A stretch of 62,302 nt of DNA from an uncultured Clostridia bacterium (lineage in GTDB: Bacteria > Bacillota > Clostridia > Oscillospirales > Ruminococcaceae): assembly GCA_947627455.1 (NCBI GenBank), contig CANQWC010000013.1, positions 1-62,302 of the forward strand, given 5' to 3'. Below are positions 36,165 through 44,180 of this stretch, piece by piece. Both the position numbers and the translations under genes were made by a program. Numbering within the stretch: position 1 is the first letter of the stretch; each line of letters opens with the position of its first letter. The notes below the pieces were generated by a model, which ran no database searches, was not told where the DNA came from, and saw only the letters and a program-made list of their open reading frames with translations.

Positions 36165-36932
36165 ATGGACAGAAAACCGCTTGACAAAGCCGAAAAAAGC
36201 CGCGGCGAAAATGAGCTTATCATCGGGCGAAACCCAGTTATCGAGGCACTTAAGGCCGAGCGCCCCATCGACTGCGTATATATTTTCGGCGAGGGCGGCT
36301 CGATCGGGCTGATAAAAAAGCTTGCGAAGGAAAAGGGCGCGGTCGTTAAACAGGTCACTCAGCAGAAGCTTGACGCGATGAGCGGCGGGGCTTCGCACCA
36401 AGGGGTGATCGCGACGGGCGCCTGCGCGGAGTATGTCGAAATAAAGGACATTCTCAACATCGCGAAAGAAAAGAACGAACCGCCGTTTGTGATAATCTGC
36501 GACGAGATCGAGGACCCGCACAACCTTGGCGCTATCATCAGGACCGCGGAGTGCTCGGGCGCGCACGGGATAATCATTCCGAAGCGAAGGTCGGCGTCGC
36601 TCGGCGGAACGGTGTCGAAGACATCGGCGGGGGCGGCAAGCCTTGTGCCCGTGGCGAGAGTGCCGAATATTCCCGCTGCTCTTGACGAGCTTAAAGAGGC
36701 GGGGCTTTGGATTTACGGCACCGACGCGTCGGGCGAGGATTATCGCGAGACGGATCTCAGAGGGCCTGTCGGGCTTGTGATCGGCTCGGAGGGGTTCGGG
36801 CTCGGGAGGCTGGTCGCTCAAAAATGCGATTTTATGCTGAGGCTGCCGCTTAAAGGAAGAATAACATCGCTGAACGCCTCTGTCGCCGCGGGGATCTTTA
36901 TGTATGAGGTCCTGAGACAGAGGGAGAAGTGA
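36165..36932 (+). CDS. rlmB: 23S rRNA (guanosine-2'-O)-methyltransferase RlmB/TrmH family
   Basis: SPOUT-class methyltransferase. It has 255 residues: an N-terminal L30e-like RNA-binding domain (about 18-90, IIGRNPVIEALKAERPIDCV) and the knotted catalytic domain with ICDEIEDPHNLGAIIRTAEC, LVIGSEGFGLGRLV and SLNASVAAGIFMYEVLRQR. RlmB (G2251) is likely; other TrmH paralogues cannot be excluded. It is 40 bases from the next gene, and probably cotranscribed. Confidence 0.92.
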   Translation: MDRKPLDKAEKSRGENELIIGRNPVIEALKAERPIDCVYIFGEGGSIGLIKKLAKEKGAVVKQVTQQKLDAMSGGASHQGVIATGACAEYVEIKDILNIAKEKNEPPFVIICDEIEDPHNLGAIIRTAECSGAHGIIIPKRRSASLGGTVSKTSAGAASLVPVARVPNIPAALDELKEAGLWIYGTDASGEDYRETDLRGPVGLVIGSEGFGLGRLVAQKCDFMLRLPLKGRITSLNASVAAGIFMYEVLRQREK

Positions 36933-36972
36933 ATCGGCTCGGCAAAACGGCCATATAAAGAGGAGGACAACT

Positions 36973-39507
36973 ATGTCAGACAAGAATTTTTCGGTCGACG
37001 ATATCATCAATGAGTATTCGGACAAGGCGCCGCGCAAAAAAATCAGCGAGGAATCGCTTGACCTTGACAAACTCATAAACAGCCTCGGCCACCACGATAA
37101 AGAGGCCGCGAGCGCTAAGGTCGGCCCGAAAACCGAGCTCATTGAGGACGTTTTGGAGATCGGCGACAATAAATATGCCTTCACGCCCGAGGAGGAAAAG
37201 CCAGCTGTTCCGACCGACACCTCGGAGATATCGAAAAAGCTCACCGAGGCTATCAGGGCAGAGGAAGAGACAAATGTTGAAATGCAGATAGACGGGCTCA
37301 GGCAGGCAAAGCGCACCGAGCAGGGCACCGATGTTCTTGAAAAGGTTCTTGAGGAGCAGCAAGAGCATCACCCGCACGTTGAGGAAGAGCCGCCCCGCGT
37401 GACGCCAGTTGAAGAGAGCGTTAAGCGCACCGAGCAGCCCGTGAGGCCGCTTCGGGAGAACGGCTCGAACACCGCGATTATGGAGGGGCTGTTAAAGCTC
37501 AAAAAAGAGCGCGGAGCACCGAAGCACCGCGAATCGAAGGTTCCGCCCGTGAATCGCGCATCGATTGACGACATTGAGCTTGACATAGACTCGAAGATTT
37601 TGCCGAACACCGAGATAGGGCTTGACGACAACGCCACCGACGAGGAGCGCCTCGCTTATCTCAACGCAAAAAGAAGAGAGCGGGTCAAGCAGTTTGTGCT
37701 GTCATCGGACGAAGAGGAGGACGAGCCGAAGAAAAAGAGCGGCGTCACCGACTTCACCAACTTTGAACAGGCAAAGGAGATGGCGGGGAATATCTCGTCG
37801 CTTAAGGCAAGCCTTGTCGTGAGGCTCTGCGTGCTGCTGACAGCTTCGATAGTTTCGGCTTATATAACCATCGCGAACGACCTCGGCCTGCCGCTTATTT
37901 CGCTTCTCTCAAAGGCAGAGAATCAGGGAATGCCCTACTTATTTGTAAACGTCGTTTTGGGGCTTGCGGCCTGCTTTGTTTCGTATACAGTTCTTGCGGT
38001 CGGGCTTAAAAAGCTCTTCACCCTTAAGGCCGACAGCGACAGCCTTGCCGCAGTGACTTCGCTTTTAAGCGTTGTTTCGGGCATCGCGCTTCTGACCGAC
38101 ACCGAGCTGGTTCAGCTCTCGACCGCGAATATTTACATCAGCGTCGCGATAATCGGGCTTCTTATAAATACCGTCGGAAAGCTTCTTATCGTCAGCCGAA
38201 CCGAGCGTAACTTCCGCTATGTCTCGGGCGGGTATTCTAAATACGCAGTGATGCACATCGACGACGAGGACGTCGCCTCGAAGTTCACTAAAGGCGCGCT
38301 GACCGACTTCCCGTCGCTGACGACCTCGCGCAAGACGGAATTTGTGAGCGACTTCATCAAGAACAGCTATTCGGCCGATATGACCGACACGTTCTGCCGC
38401 TACTACGTTCCCGTGATAACCGTCATCTCGCTGATTGTCGGCGTGATCTCGGCGTTCCTGCACCCCGAAAACATCAACACGGGCACAAGAATGCTGATGT
38501 TCGGGCTTTCATGCGCGGCGGGAACCTGCGCAATATGCTCGGCCGCGGGAATGATGCTTGTCGCGAATATTCCGCTCGCAAAGGGCTCGAAGAAATATCT
38601 TCAGGCCTCGGCCGTGATGCTCGGCTACTCGGCGGTGGATAAATTCTCGGACACCAACTCGCTTCTCATCGACGCCGTTGACCTATTCCCCGACGGAATG
38701 GTCGAGATCATAAACATCAAGCCCGCAAAGAAAACGCCGATCGAGGACGGTATCATTTACGCCGCTTCGCTTTGCTGCCAGACCGAGAGTATTCTTCGCC
38801 CGACATTCTATAAGATGATAAAGGGCAAGACCGAAATGCTCTTCCCTGTTGAAAGCTATCTCTATGAGGACGGGCTCGGGCTTTTGGGGTGGATTCAGAA
38901 TAAGCGCGTTCTCTTCGGAAACCGCGCGCTTATGGAGAGCCATTCGATTGAGGGACTGCCCTCGCCCGAAAAAGAGGCGCAGTATGCAAAGGACGACTCG
39001 AACCTGCTCTATCTCTCGATAGGCGGCTCGCTGGCGATGATTTTCGTTGTGAAGCTTAAGGCCTCGATACCCGTCGCAAAGGCGCTGAGGGACCTTGAAA
39101 AACAAAACATCACCGTTATTCTTCGTTCGGTCGATTCGCTTCTGAGCATTTCGCGCATCGCGGAGCTTTTCTCGGTCGCGCCGAATATGTTCAAGCTCCT
39201 GCCGTTCAGGTTCCATAGCGAATATGACGAGCAGACCTCTTACGTCGAGAAGATGTCGACGCCGATGGTTTATTCGGGGCACTTCTCTTCCCTCGCGATG
39301 CTGCTCATCGGCACAAAGAGACTTCAGAGAAGCACCGCCGTCGGCATCGGAATTCAGCTTCTCTCCGCGATTTTGGGCGTGATACTCTCGGTGGTGTTCG
39401 CGCTGATCGGAATTTTCACGGGGGTGCTGAGCGGCTCGACGGTAATCGCCTATACGCTTATATTCGTTATCATCACCGTGATCGTTCAGGCGGTTCAGAA
39501 GACCTGA
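36973..39507 (+). CDS. P1B-type ATPase-like membrane pseudoenzyme with long disordered N-terminus
   Basis: 844 residues. Residues 1-275 are charged and low in hydrophobics. Eight membrane helices follow at about 280-300, 322-343, 355-373, 383-402, 476-497, 507-530, 787-812 and 816-840, the P1B pattern. The cytoplasmic loop keeps the nucleotide-domain shape (GLGLLGWIQNKRVLFGNRAL), but catalytic motifs are gone: GTC (517-519) replaces CPC, DKFSD (556-560) stands near the place of DKTGT, LRSVD near TGD, and no GDGxND exists. So it cannot be an ordinary pump; a regulatory or scaffold role is inferred. Follows rlmB by 40 bases. Confidence 0.75.
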   Translation: MSDKNFSVDDIINEYSDKAPRKKISEESLDLDKLINSLGHHDKEAASAKVGPKTELIEDVLEIGDNKYAFTPEEEKPAVPTDTSEISKKLTEAIRAEEETNVEMQIDGLRQAKRTEQGTDVLEKVLEEQQEHHPHVEEEPPRVTPVEESVKRTEQPVRPLRENGSNTAIMEGLLKLKKERGAPKHRESKVPPVNRASIDDIELDIDSKILPNTEIGLDDNATDEERLAYLNAKRRERVKQFVLSSDEEEDEPKKKSGVTDFTNFEQAKEMAGNISSLKASLVVRLCVLLTASIVSAYITIANDLGLPLISLLSKAENQGMPYLFVNVVLGLAACFVSYTVLAVGLKKLFTLKADSDSLAAVTSLLSVVSGIALLTDTELVQLSTANIYISVAIIGLLINTVGKLLIVSRTERNFRYVSGGYSKYAVMHIDDEDVASKFTKGALTDFPSLTTSRKTEFVSDFIKNSYSADMTDTFCRYYVPVITVISLIVGVISAFLHPENINTGTRMLMFGLSCAAGTCAICSAAGMMLVANIPLAKGSKKYLQASAVMLGYSAVDKFSDTNSLLIDAVDLFPDGMVEIINIKPAKKTPIEDGIIYAASLCCQTESILRPTFYKMIKGKTEMLFPVESYLYEDGLGLLGWIQNKRVLFGNRALMESHSIEGLPSPEKEAQYAKDDSNLLYLSIGGSLAMIFVVKLKASIPVAKALRDLEKQNITVILRSVDSLLSISRIAELFSVAPNMFKLLPFRFHSEYDEQTSYVEKMSTPMVYSGHFSSLAMLLIGTKRLQRSTAVGIGIQLLSAILGVILSVVFALIGIFTGVLSGSTVIAYTLIFVIITVIVQAVQKT

Positions 39508-39523
39508 TCTCAGAAAAAATATC

Positions 39524-39552
39524 AAAGGACGCAATATTTTGCGTCCTTTTTT
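39524..39552 (+). terminator. Intrinsic terminator
   Basis: AAAGGACGCAA (39524-39534), loop TATT, TTGCGTCCTTT (39539-39549) and a T run. Confidence 0.92.
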
Positions 39553-39578
39553 CGTATTACAATCAGAGGTGATTTTTT

Positions 39579-40841
39579 ATGAAAAAATTTGTTTTGATTT
39601 TTCTTGCGATGCTTTTGCTATGCTCCTGCGCGAATGAGCCCGAAAAGCCCGAGACCCCGCCCGTGAGCGGCGGAGAAACCGCCGAGGAAGTTATATCGGC
39701 GCCGCCCGAAAGCGATGAACCCGACGAGGTCGCTGAGCTTGTAAAAACCCTCGCCGACGCGGGGCTTGAAGTCAGCGTTCGCGAGGAGGACATCGGAAGC
39801 ATAAGCTTTGAGGGCTTTGAGCACTCGCCAGTGAGCGGATATATTGTCGAAATCAGCGGCGGCGAGCCCGTTTATATACGGCTTTACGACAGCCCCGAGA
39901 CCGCCTCGGACGAAGCCTCAAACTACGGCCCCGACGGCAGCGAATACGGCTTTGAAAACGGCGGAATGATCATCGACTATGCCGCGCCTGTTCACTTCTG
40001 GCTCTCGGGCCGCGCGATAATCGAGTACGGCTCGTTTGACGGCGCCGTCGCAAAGATCATCAGCGAAACATACGGCGAGCAGTTCGCGGGGAATGAAATT
40101 TCGGAGAGCGACGACGTTTCTTTCGCTTATTCTCAGGTCGAGGCATCGGTCGGAGAGACAGAGCTTTCAACCGCGGAATATATCGGGACGAGAGCGCGGC
40201 TTAAAGAATATTATCGGGCGCTTGAAAACAGCCGGTTCCGGTCGCCGTATGACGGGCCGCAGCTTTCAGAATTTGAGGAAAAGCTCGCCGACTACACCGA
40301 GGATTGGTTTAAAGACCACGCGCTGATAGTCGTTCACGCGATAAGCCCCTCGAGCCCCGCCGAATTCAGGGTCGAGAGCGTTACGCATGACGAAGCGGGG
40401 TATAAGGTCGAGATAGCCCTCGAAGCGGGAGAGAACACCGCGCAGGTTGAAAAGCTTATTCTCGTTGAGCTCGACGGCGCGGGCGTCGACGGGGAAATAA
40501 ATGTCGACGCGGTAGGCGACGGGATTTCAACCTTCGCTTACGCCTTCGGGGAAACCGCACCGAGGCTTGACATCGAGACATTGAAAGAAATTTTAAAGCG
40601 GGATTATACGCTTCGGGACTTCGACGGCTTTGACTTCGACGAACCGAGCGGCGAAACATTTTGCAGAAGATATTTTCTTCGGGACAGCGGATTTCTTCTG
40701 ATGATTTATTCCGATGACCCCGACGGCGGCGGGATAAGCAAAATGCTGCTTTTAAGGACATACCCCGACGGCGAGGAAGCCTGCGAGATCGGGAGGGACG
40801 ACTTGGAGGAATTTTTGAAAGAGCAGGGGTATGGCGAATAA
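39579..40841 (+). CDS. Lipoprotein of unknown function
   Basis: 420 residues. MKKFVLIFLAMLLLCSCAN is a type II signal peptide with lipobox LCSC, so the mature protein is anchored at Cys17 on the outer face of the membrane. A Pro/Glu linker follows, then an acidic globular region rich in Glu, Ser and aromatic residues, including DGGMIIDYAAPVHFWLSGRA-like stretches, and a 60-residue acidic C-terminal segment (DFDGFDFDEPSGE). No family recognised. It is monocistronic: a terminator precedes it and the smpB promoter follows. Confidence 0.82.
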   Translation: MKKFVLIFLAMLLLCSCANEPEKPETPPVSGGETAEEVISAPPESDEPDEVAELVKTLADAGLEVSVREEDIGSISFEGFEHSPVSGYIVEISGGEPVYIRLYDSPETASDEASNYGPDGSEYGFENGGMIIDYAAPVHFWLSGRAIIEYGSFDGAVAKIISETYGEQFAGNEISESDDVSFAYSQVEASVGETELSTAEYIGTRARLKEYYRALENSRFRSPYDGPQLSEFEEKLADYTEDWFKDHALIVVHAISPSSPAEFRVESVTHDEAGYKVEIALEAGENTAQVEKLILVELDGAGVDGEINVDAVGDGISTFAYAFGETAPRLDIETLKEILKRDYTLRDFDGFDFDEPSGETFCRRYFLRDSGFLLMIYSDDPDGGGISKMLLLRTYPDGEEACEIGRDDLEEFLKEQGYGE

Positions 40842-40892
40842 AAAACAAATCTGCGGCCGAGGTATCGGTCGCATTTTGTCAGCGGTTTTTCA

Positions 40893-40921
40893 TTGACACG
40901 GCCGGAAAAGAGTAGTATAAT
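40893..40921 (+). promoter_or_regulatory. Sigma-A promoter of smpB
   Basis: TTGACA (40893-40898), a 17-base spacer and TATAAT (40916-40921), a consensus match. Confidence 0.9.
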
Positions 40922-40950
40922 TTCGGTAGAACATCAAAGGAGGCGAAGAT

Positions 40951-41421
40951 ATGCCCGATAAGAATAAAGGTCAGCGGGTTATCGCAGAGAACCGCGCGGC
41001 AAGGCATGATTATTTTGTTCTTGAGGCTTTCGAGACGGGAATTGAGCTTGTCGGCACCGAGGTCAAGTCGATTCGCTGCGGCGGGGTAAACCTTAAAGAC
41101 AGCTGGTGCGAGATCATCGGCGGGCAGGTATTCGTCAACGGAATGCACATCAGCCCTTATGAAAAAGGGAATATCTTCAACCGCGACCCGAGACGGGTGC
41201 GGCGGCTTCTGATGCACAAAAACGAGATTCGCAGGCTTTATGATAAGGTGAGGCAGGAGGGCCTTACGCTGATTCCTCTCAGGCTTTATTATAAGGACTC
41301 GCGGGTGAAGCTTGAGCTCGGGCTTTGCAAGGGCAAGAAGCTTTATGACAAGCGCGACGACATGGCGAAAAAACAGTCTGAGCGGGATATCGAGAGAGCG
41401 CTTAAGGACAGGCAGCGCTGA
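40951..41421 (+). CDS. smpB: SsrA-binding protein SmpB
   Basis: Binds tmRNA and places it on stalled ribosomes. It has 156 residues. [59 protein letters not shown] and the basic C-terminal tail ([19 protein letters not shown]) are standard. Its RNA partner is at 9852-10202. It is 15 bases before the nitroreductase-fusion gene, which is probably cotranscribed. Confidence 0.97.
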   Translation: MPDKNKGQRVIAENRAARHDYFVLEAFETGIELVGTEVKSIRCGGVNLKDSWCEIIGGQVFVNGMHISPYEKGNIFNRDPRRVRRLLMHKNEIRRLYDKVRQEGLTLIPLRLYYKDSRVKLELGLCKGKKLYDKRDDMAKKQSERDIERALKDRQR

Positions 41422-41436
41422 ACAGGAGGTATTTTT

Positions 41437-42555
41437 ATGGAACTTCAGAACGCGATAGAATCAAGAAGAAGCACTCGGGAATTCACCGAGAGAAAGCTCA
41501 CGAAGGCGGAAATAAACGAGATTCTGCGGGCGGGCGTTCTCGCGCCGTCGGCATGCAATATGCAGTCGTGGTATTTTTATATAGTATGCGACGAAAGGGA
41601 GCGTGAAAAGCTCAAAGAGGTGTGCGCCGACTGGGTTTCGGCCGCGCCTGTTGTGATAATCGTCTGCACCGACGACAACGGAATCGTCTCGCGGTTCGGC
41701 GACAGGGGCAGAAAATTTCCGATGCAGGATACCTCGCTCGCGATGGAAAATATGCTTCTCAAAGCCACCGACATGGGCCTCGGGGGCTGCATAATCGGGG
41801 CGTATAAGCAGAACAGGCTCAACGAACTCTTCAATATTCCTCGCGAGCACACCGCCGTCGCGCTTTTGCCGATCGGCGAGCCGAAAGAAAAAATCCCGCC
41901 GAGAGATCGCAAGGAAATCGGCGAGGTGTCAAGCTATATCGGCGAGGAACCCGAAGAGGGCAAAATCAAGCCGAAGCCGTTTGAGCTTAAACACGCCTAC
42001 CTGCCGAACGCCGAGTTTTCAGACATCGGGCTTCCGAACGCCCTGTTTGACGACGTAAATCTCTCTGAAACAAAATTTAATAACGTTAATCTTTTAAAGG
42101 CCGAATACAGCGATATAAACCTCTCGGGCGCGAAGTATTCGGCGGTGAATATGACAGGCTCGGAGTTTAAATGCGTTGAGCTTAACGGGGCGAAATTCGG
42201 CTGCTGCGAAATTTGCGAGAGCGAGGGGAAATACTGCGTAGAGATGAAGGAATCGCTCTTCGACAGCGTGGATATCAACGGCTCGAAGCTTAACCATTGC
42301 AGCCTTGAAAGCTCGGTGCTCACCGACGTTAAAATGGCGGGTGCGAAGCTTTACGACATCGACCTTGACGAGGCCGACCTCTCGGGCGTAAACATGGTGA
42401 GCTCGAATATTCGCTGCACGAACCTTTTCGGCGCGACGCTGAAAAACTGCTGCCTTATAAACGCCGCGCTCGAGGGCTGCGACATTGAGGGAATGACCGT
42501 GGACGGCGTGGACGTCGCCGAGGCGATAAAGGCGTTTAAGGACAGAGCAAAGTGA
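41437..42555 (+). CDS. Nitroreductase fused to a pentapeptide-repeat domain
   Basis: 372 residues. The first ~170 form an FMN nitroreductase: MELQNAIESRRSTREFTERK, APSACNMQSWYFYIV, LAMENMLLKATDMGLGGC and VALLPIGEPKEKIPPRDR. From about 183 to 355 there are roughly 30 degenerate A(D/N)LXX five-residue repeats (FDDVNLSETKFNNVNLLKAE is a sample), which should fold as a right-handed beta helix. The join shows no stop or frame change, so it is one protein. The substrate and the role of the helix are unknown. GGAGG precedes the ATG. Confidence 0.87.
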   Translation: MELQNAIESRRSTREFTERKLTKAEINEILRAGVLAPSACNMQSWYFYIVCDEREREKLKEVCADWVSAAPVVIIVCTDDNGIVSRFGDRGRKFPMQDTSLAMENMLLKATDMGLGGCIIGAYKQNRLNELFNIPREHTAVALLPIGEPKEKIPPRDRKEIGEVSSYIGEEPEEGKIKPKPFELKHAYLPNAEFSDIGLPNALFDDVNLSETKFNNVNLLKAEYSDINLSGAKYSAVNMTGSEFKCVELNGAKFGCCEICESEGKYCVEMKESLFDSVDINGSKLNHCSLESSVLTDVKMAGAKLYDIDLDEADLSGVNMVSSNIRCTNLFGATLKNCCLINAALEGCDIEGMTVDGVDVAEAIKAFKDRAK

Positions 42556-42565
42556 TAAAAATGCG

Positions 42566-42655
42566 GGCGAAGCCCGAGGGCCGCCCCGCAGGGGCGGCCC
42601 CGCCTGCGCTTGCGCAGGCGAGTTCGCGCGCGAAGCGCGCGAACAGGGCTTCGCC
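42566..42655. repeat. 90-bp nested palindrome with four-way-junction form
   Basis: An outer stem GGCGAAGCCC (42566-42575) with GGGCTTCGCC (42646-42655) encloses three perfect hairpins in tandem: GGGCCGCCCC/GGGGCGGCCC (42578-42600), CGCCTGCGC/GCGCAGGCG (42601-42620) and GTTCGCGCGC/GCGCGCGAAC (42622-42644). Only four junction bases are unpaired. It lies between the nitroreductase fusion and the YjbR gene. Confidence 0.9.
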
Positions 42656-42690
42656 TTTGTTCCCTATCCCGCAAAAGGAGGTAAAACCCC

Positions 42691-43059
42691 ATGAGCACGC
42701 TCCGCGATGAAATTCTGAGCTATGCTCGCGAGCGCTTCGGCACCGAGCCCGACTACCCTTGGGATTCAGAGCCGACCTATGCGGTGCTGCGTCACAAAAA
42801 GAGCAAAAAATGGTACGGCCTGATAATGGATATTCCGAGGGAAAAGCTCGGCCTCGAGGGCGGCCGCACCGATATTCTCAACATAAAGTGCGACCCCGTC
42901 CTGATAGGCTCGCTGATACTCGCCGACGGCTATTTCAAGGCGTATCACATGTCAAAAGAACACTGGCTCACCGTCATTCTTGACGGCACCGTGCTCCTCG
43001 ACAGCATAATCGGCCTGCTTGAGCAGAGCTTTGAGCTGACGTCGGAGGGGAGAGGGTGA
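42691..43059 (+). CDS. MmcQ/YjbR family protein
   Basis: 122 residues of the YjbR (CyaY-like fold) family, called DNA-binding by homology only. YARERFGTEPDYPWDSEPTYAVLRH, KKWYGLIMDIPREKLGL, LNIKCDPVLIGSLI and GYFKAYHMSKEHWLTVILDG are the family pattern. AAAGGAGG precedes the ATG. A terminator follows at 43073. Confidence 0.9.
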   Translation: MSTLRDEILSYARERFGTEPDYPWDSEPTYAVLRHKKSKKWYGLIMDIPREKLGLEGGRTDILNIKCDPVLIGSLILADGYFKAYHMSKEHWLTVILDGTVLLDSIIGLLEQSFELTSEGRG

Positions 43060-43072
43060 ATTACTCATAGCA

Positions 43073-43096
43073 AAAAGCTCCCTCATGGGAGCTTTT
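43073..43096. terminator. Terminator between convergent genes
   Basis: AAAAGCTCCC (43073-43082) pairs with GGGAGCTTTT (43087-43096) around TCAT; usable in both directions. Confidence 0.88.
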
Positions 43097-43098
43097 CC

Positions 43099-43974
43099 TC
43101 AATATTTTCCCCCGAGGGCGCCTGCTCTGGCGCAGCGGGAATATTTGCCCGGCGACATGCCGACGGAATGGGTGAAGCTTCTGATGAAGTTCGTATAGTC
43201 CAAAAATCCCGAGTGATAGCACGCCTCCGAGACGTTGCTGCCCTCGCGCAGAAGCCGCTTTGCAAGCATGATCCTCTGCTCAAGAATGTAAGAGCGCAGG
43301 GTCATGCCCGTATACTTTTTAAAGGTCGCGCTGATATATTTTCCGTTGAAGAAGAATTGCCGCGAGAGGTCGTCGAGCGAAATCTGTTCGGTGAGGTGGT
43401 CGAAGATATAGTTCTTGACCTCAGAAACAAGGTCGGGAACAGCGCCCTGTTCCTCCTGGTCGCGGCTGCCCGAAAGCTCGCGGGCGATGAGCACCAGAAT
43501 TTCGGTCAGGTATGCATCGACAAGAAGGTCATCGCAGGGCTTTCTGAGGTACACCGCCTTTTCAAGCTTCTCCGCTACCGAGCAGTATTCATCTATCCTG
43601 TCCGACGCGAGCCTCACGCGCTTGACGGTCGAGAGCTCAGAAAAATCAAAGGTCCCGACGAGGTCATTGTCTCGGGTGAGGAATTCCTTCATTCTGTCGC
43701 GGCGCAGGTTGATTATAAAGCGGTCATATTGGTGATATCCTCGGCTGATGGCGCGGTGCGACTGCTCAGGGCCGACGATGAACAGATCGCCCCTCACGGG
43801 TGAGAAAACCGACCCCGCGGCAAAGAAGTTCACGCTGCCGTCAAGAAAAAGATAAAACTCAAATCCGTCGTGGCGGTGAAAAGGCACGTCGCCGTCGCCC
43901 TGTATCCCCGGGGTGCTGCTCTTGCGGTAGCACATGACGGGATAGTTCATCGGAGTAAAAACATCTTCTGACAT
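43099..43974 (-). CDS. AraC-family transcriptional regulator
   Basis: 291 residues from the ATG at 43974 (MSEDVFTPMNYPVMCYRKSS); a start 30 bases upstream is possible. The N-terminal cupin (about 25-110, VPFHRHDGFEFYLFLDGSV) should bind a sugar or similar effector. The C-terminal pair of helix-turn-helix motifs is QISLDDLSRQFFFNGKYIS and NVSEACYHSGFLDYTNFIRSF, ending MSPGKYSR. It has its own promoter framed by palindromes. It lies downstream of the GH94 gene but beyond a terminator, so control of that gene is only a guess. Confidence 0.92.
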   Translation of the reverse strand: MSEDVFTPMNYPVMCYRKSSTPGIQGDGDVPFHRHDGFEFYLFLDGSVNFFAAGSVFSPVRGDLFIVGPEQSHRAISRGYHQYDRFIINLRRDRMKEFLTRDNDLVGTFDFSELSTVKRVRLASDRIDEYCSVAEKLEKAVYLRKPCDDLLVDAYLTEILVLIARELSGSRDQEEQGAVPDLVSEVKNYIFDHLTEQISLDDLSRQFFFNGKYISATFKKYTGMTLRSYILEQRIMLAKRLLREGSNVSEACYHSGFLDYTNFIRSFTHSVGMSPGKYSRCARAGALGGKY

Positions 43975-44027
43975 TTTGCAAGCCCCCAGTATGATTTCAC
44001 GCATTAAAAATTTTCAGCCATCAAAAG

Positions 44028-44083
44028 AATTCAGCTGAATTATACCACATATTTTGGAAAATGTCAACGCTTTTCAGCTGATT
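44028..44083. promoter_or_regulatory. araC-type gene promoter with two TTCAGCTGA palindromes
   Basis: Minus strand TTGACA (44067-44062), a 17-base spacer and TATAAT (44044-44039). A perfect 14-base palindrome AATTCAGCTGAATT (44028-44041) overlaps the -10, and TTCAGCTGATT (44073-44083) lies just upstream of the -35. The placement suggests two operator sites for a dimeric repressor or autoregulation. Confidence 0.75.
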
Positions 44084-44130
44084 CAGCGCAAGTTGAAAAA
44101 ATTATTCCGTGCAAAAAATTCAATGCCCCA

Positions 44131-44164
44131 AAAAAGAAAACCGCCCGATTTTCCGTCGGGCGGT
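44131..44164 (-). terminator. Terminator of the GH94 gene
   Basis: On the minus strand ACCGCCCGA and TCGGGCGGT form the stem, followed by TTTCTTTTTT. Confidence 0.88.
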
Positions 44165-44180
44165 GTTTTATTATCGCTTA

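Noticed and set aside
42566-42655. Cloverleaf tRNA
   Set aside because: The arms are 9-10 bp perfect hairpins with 2-3 base loops, and there is no anticodon loop, T loop or CCA end.
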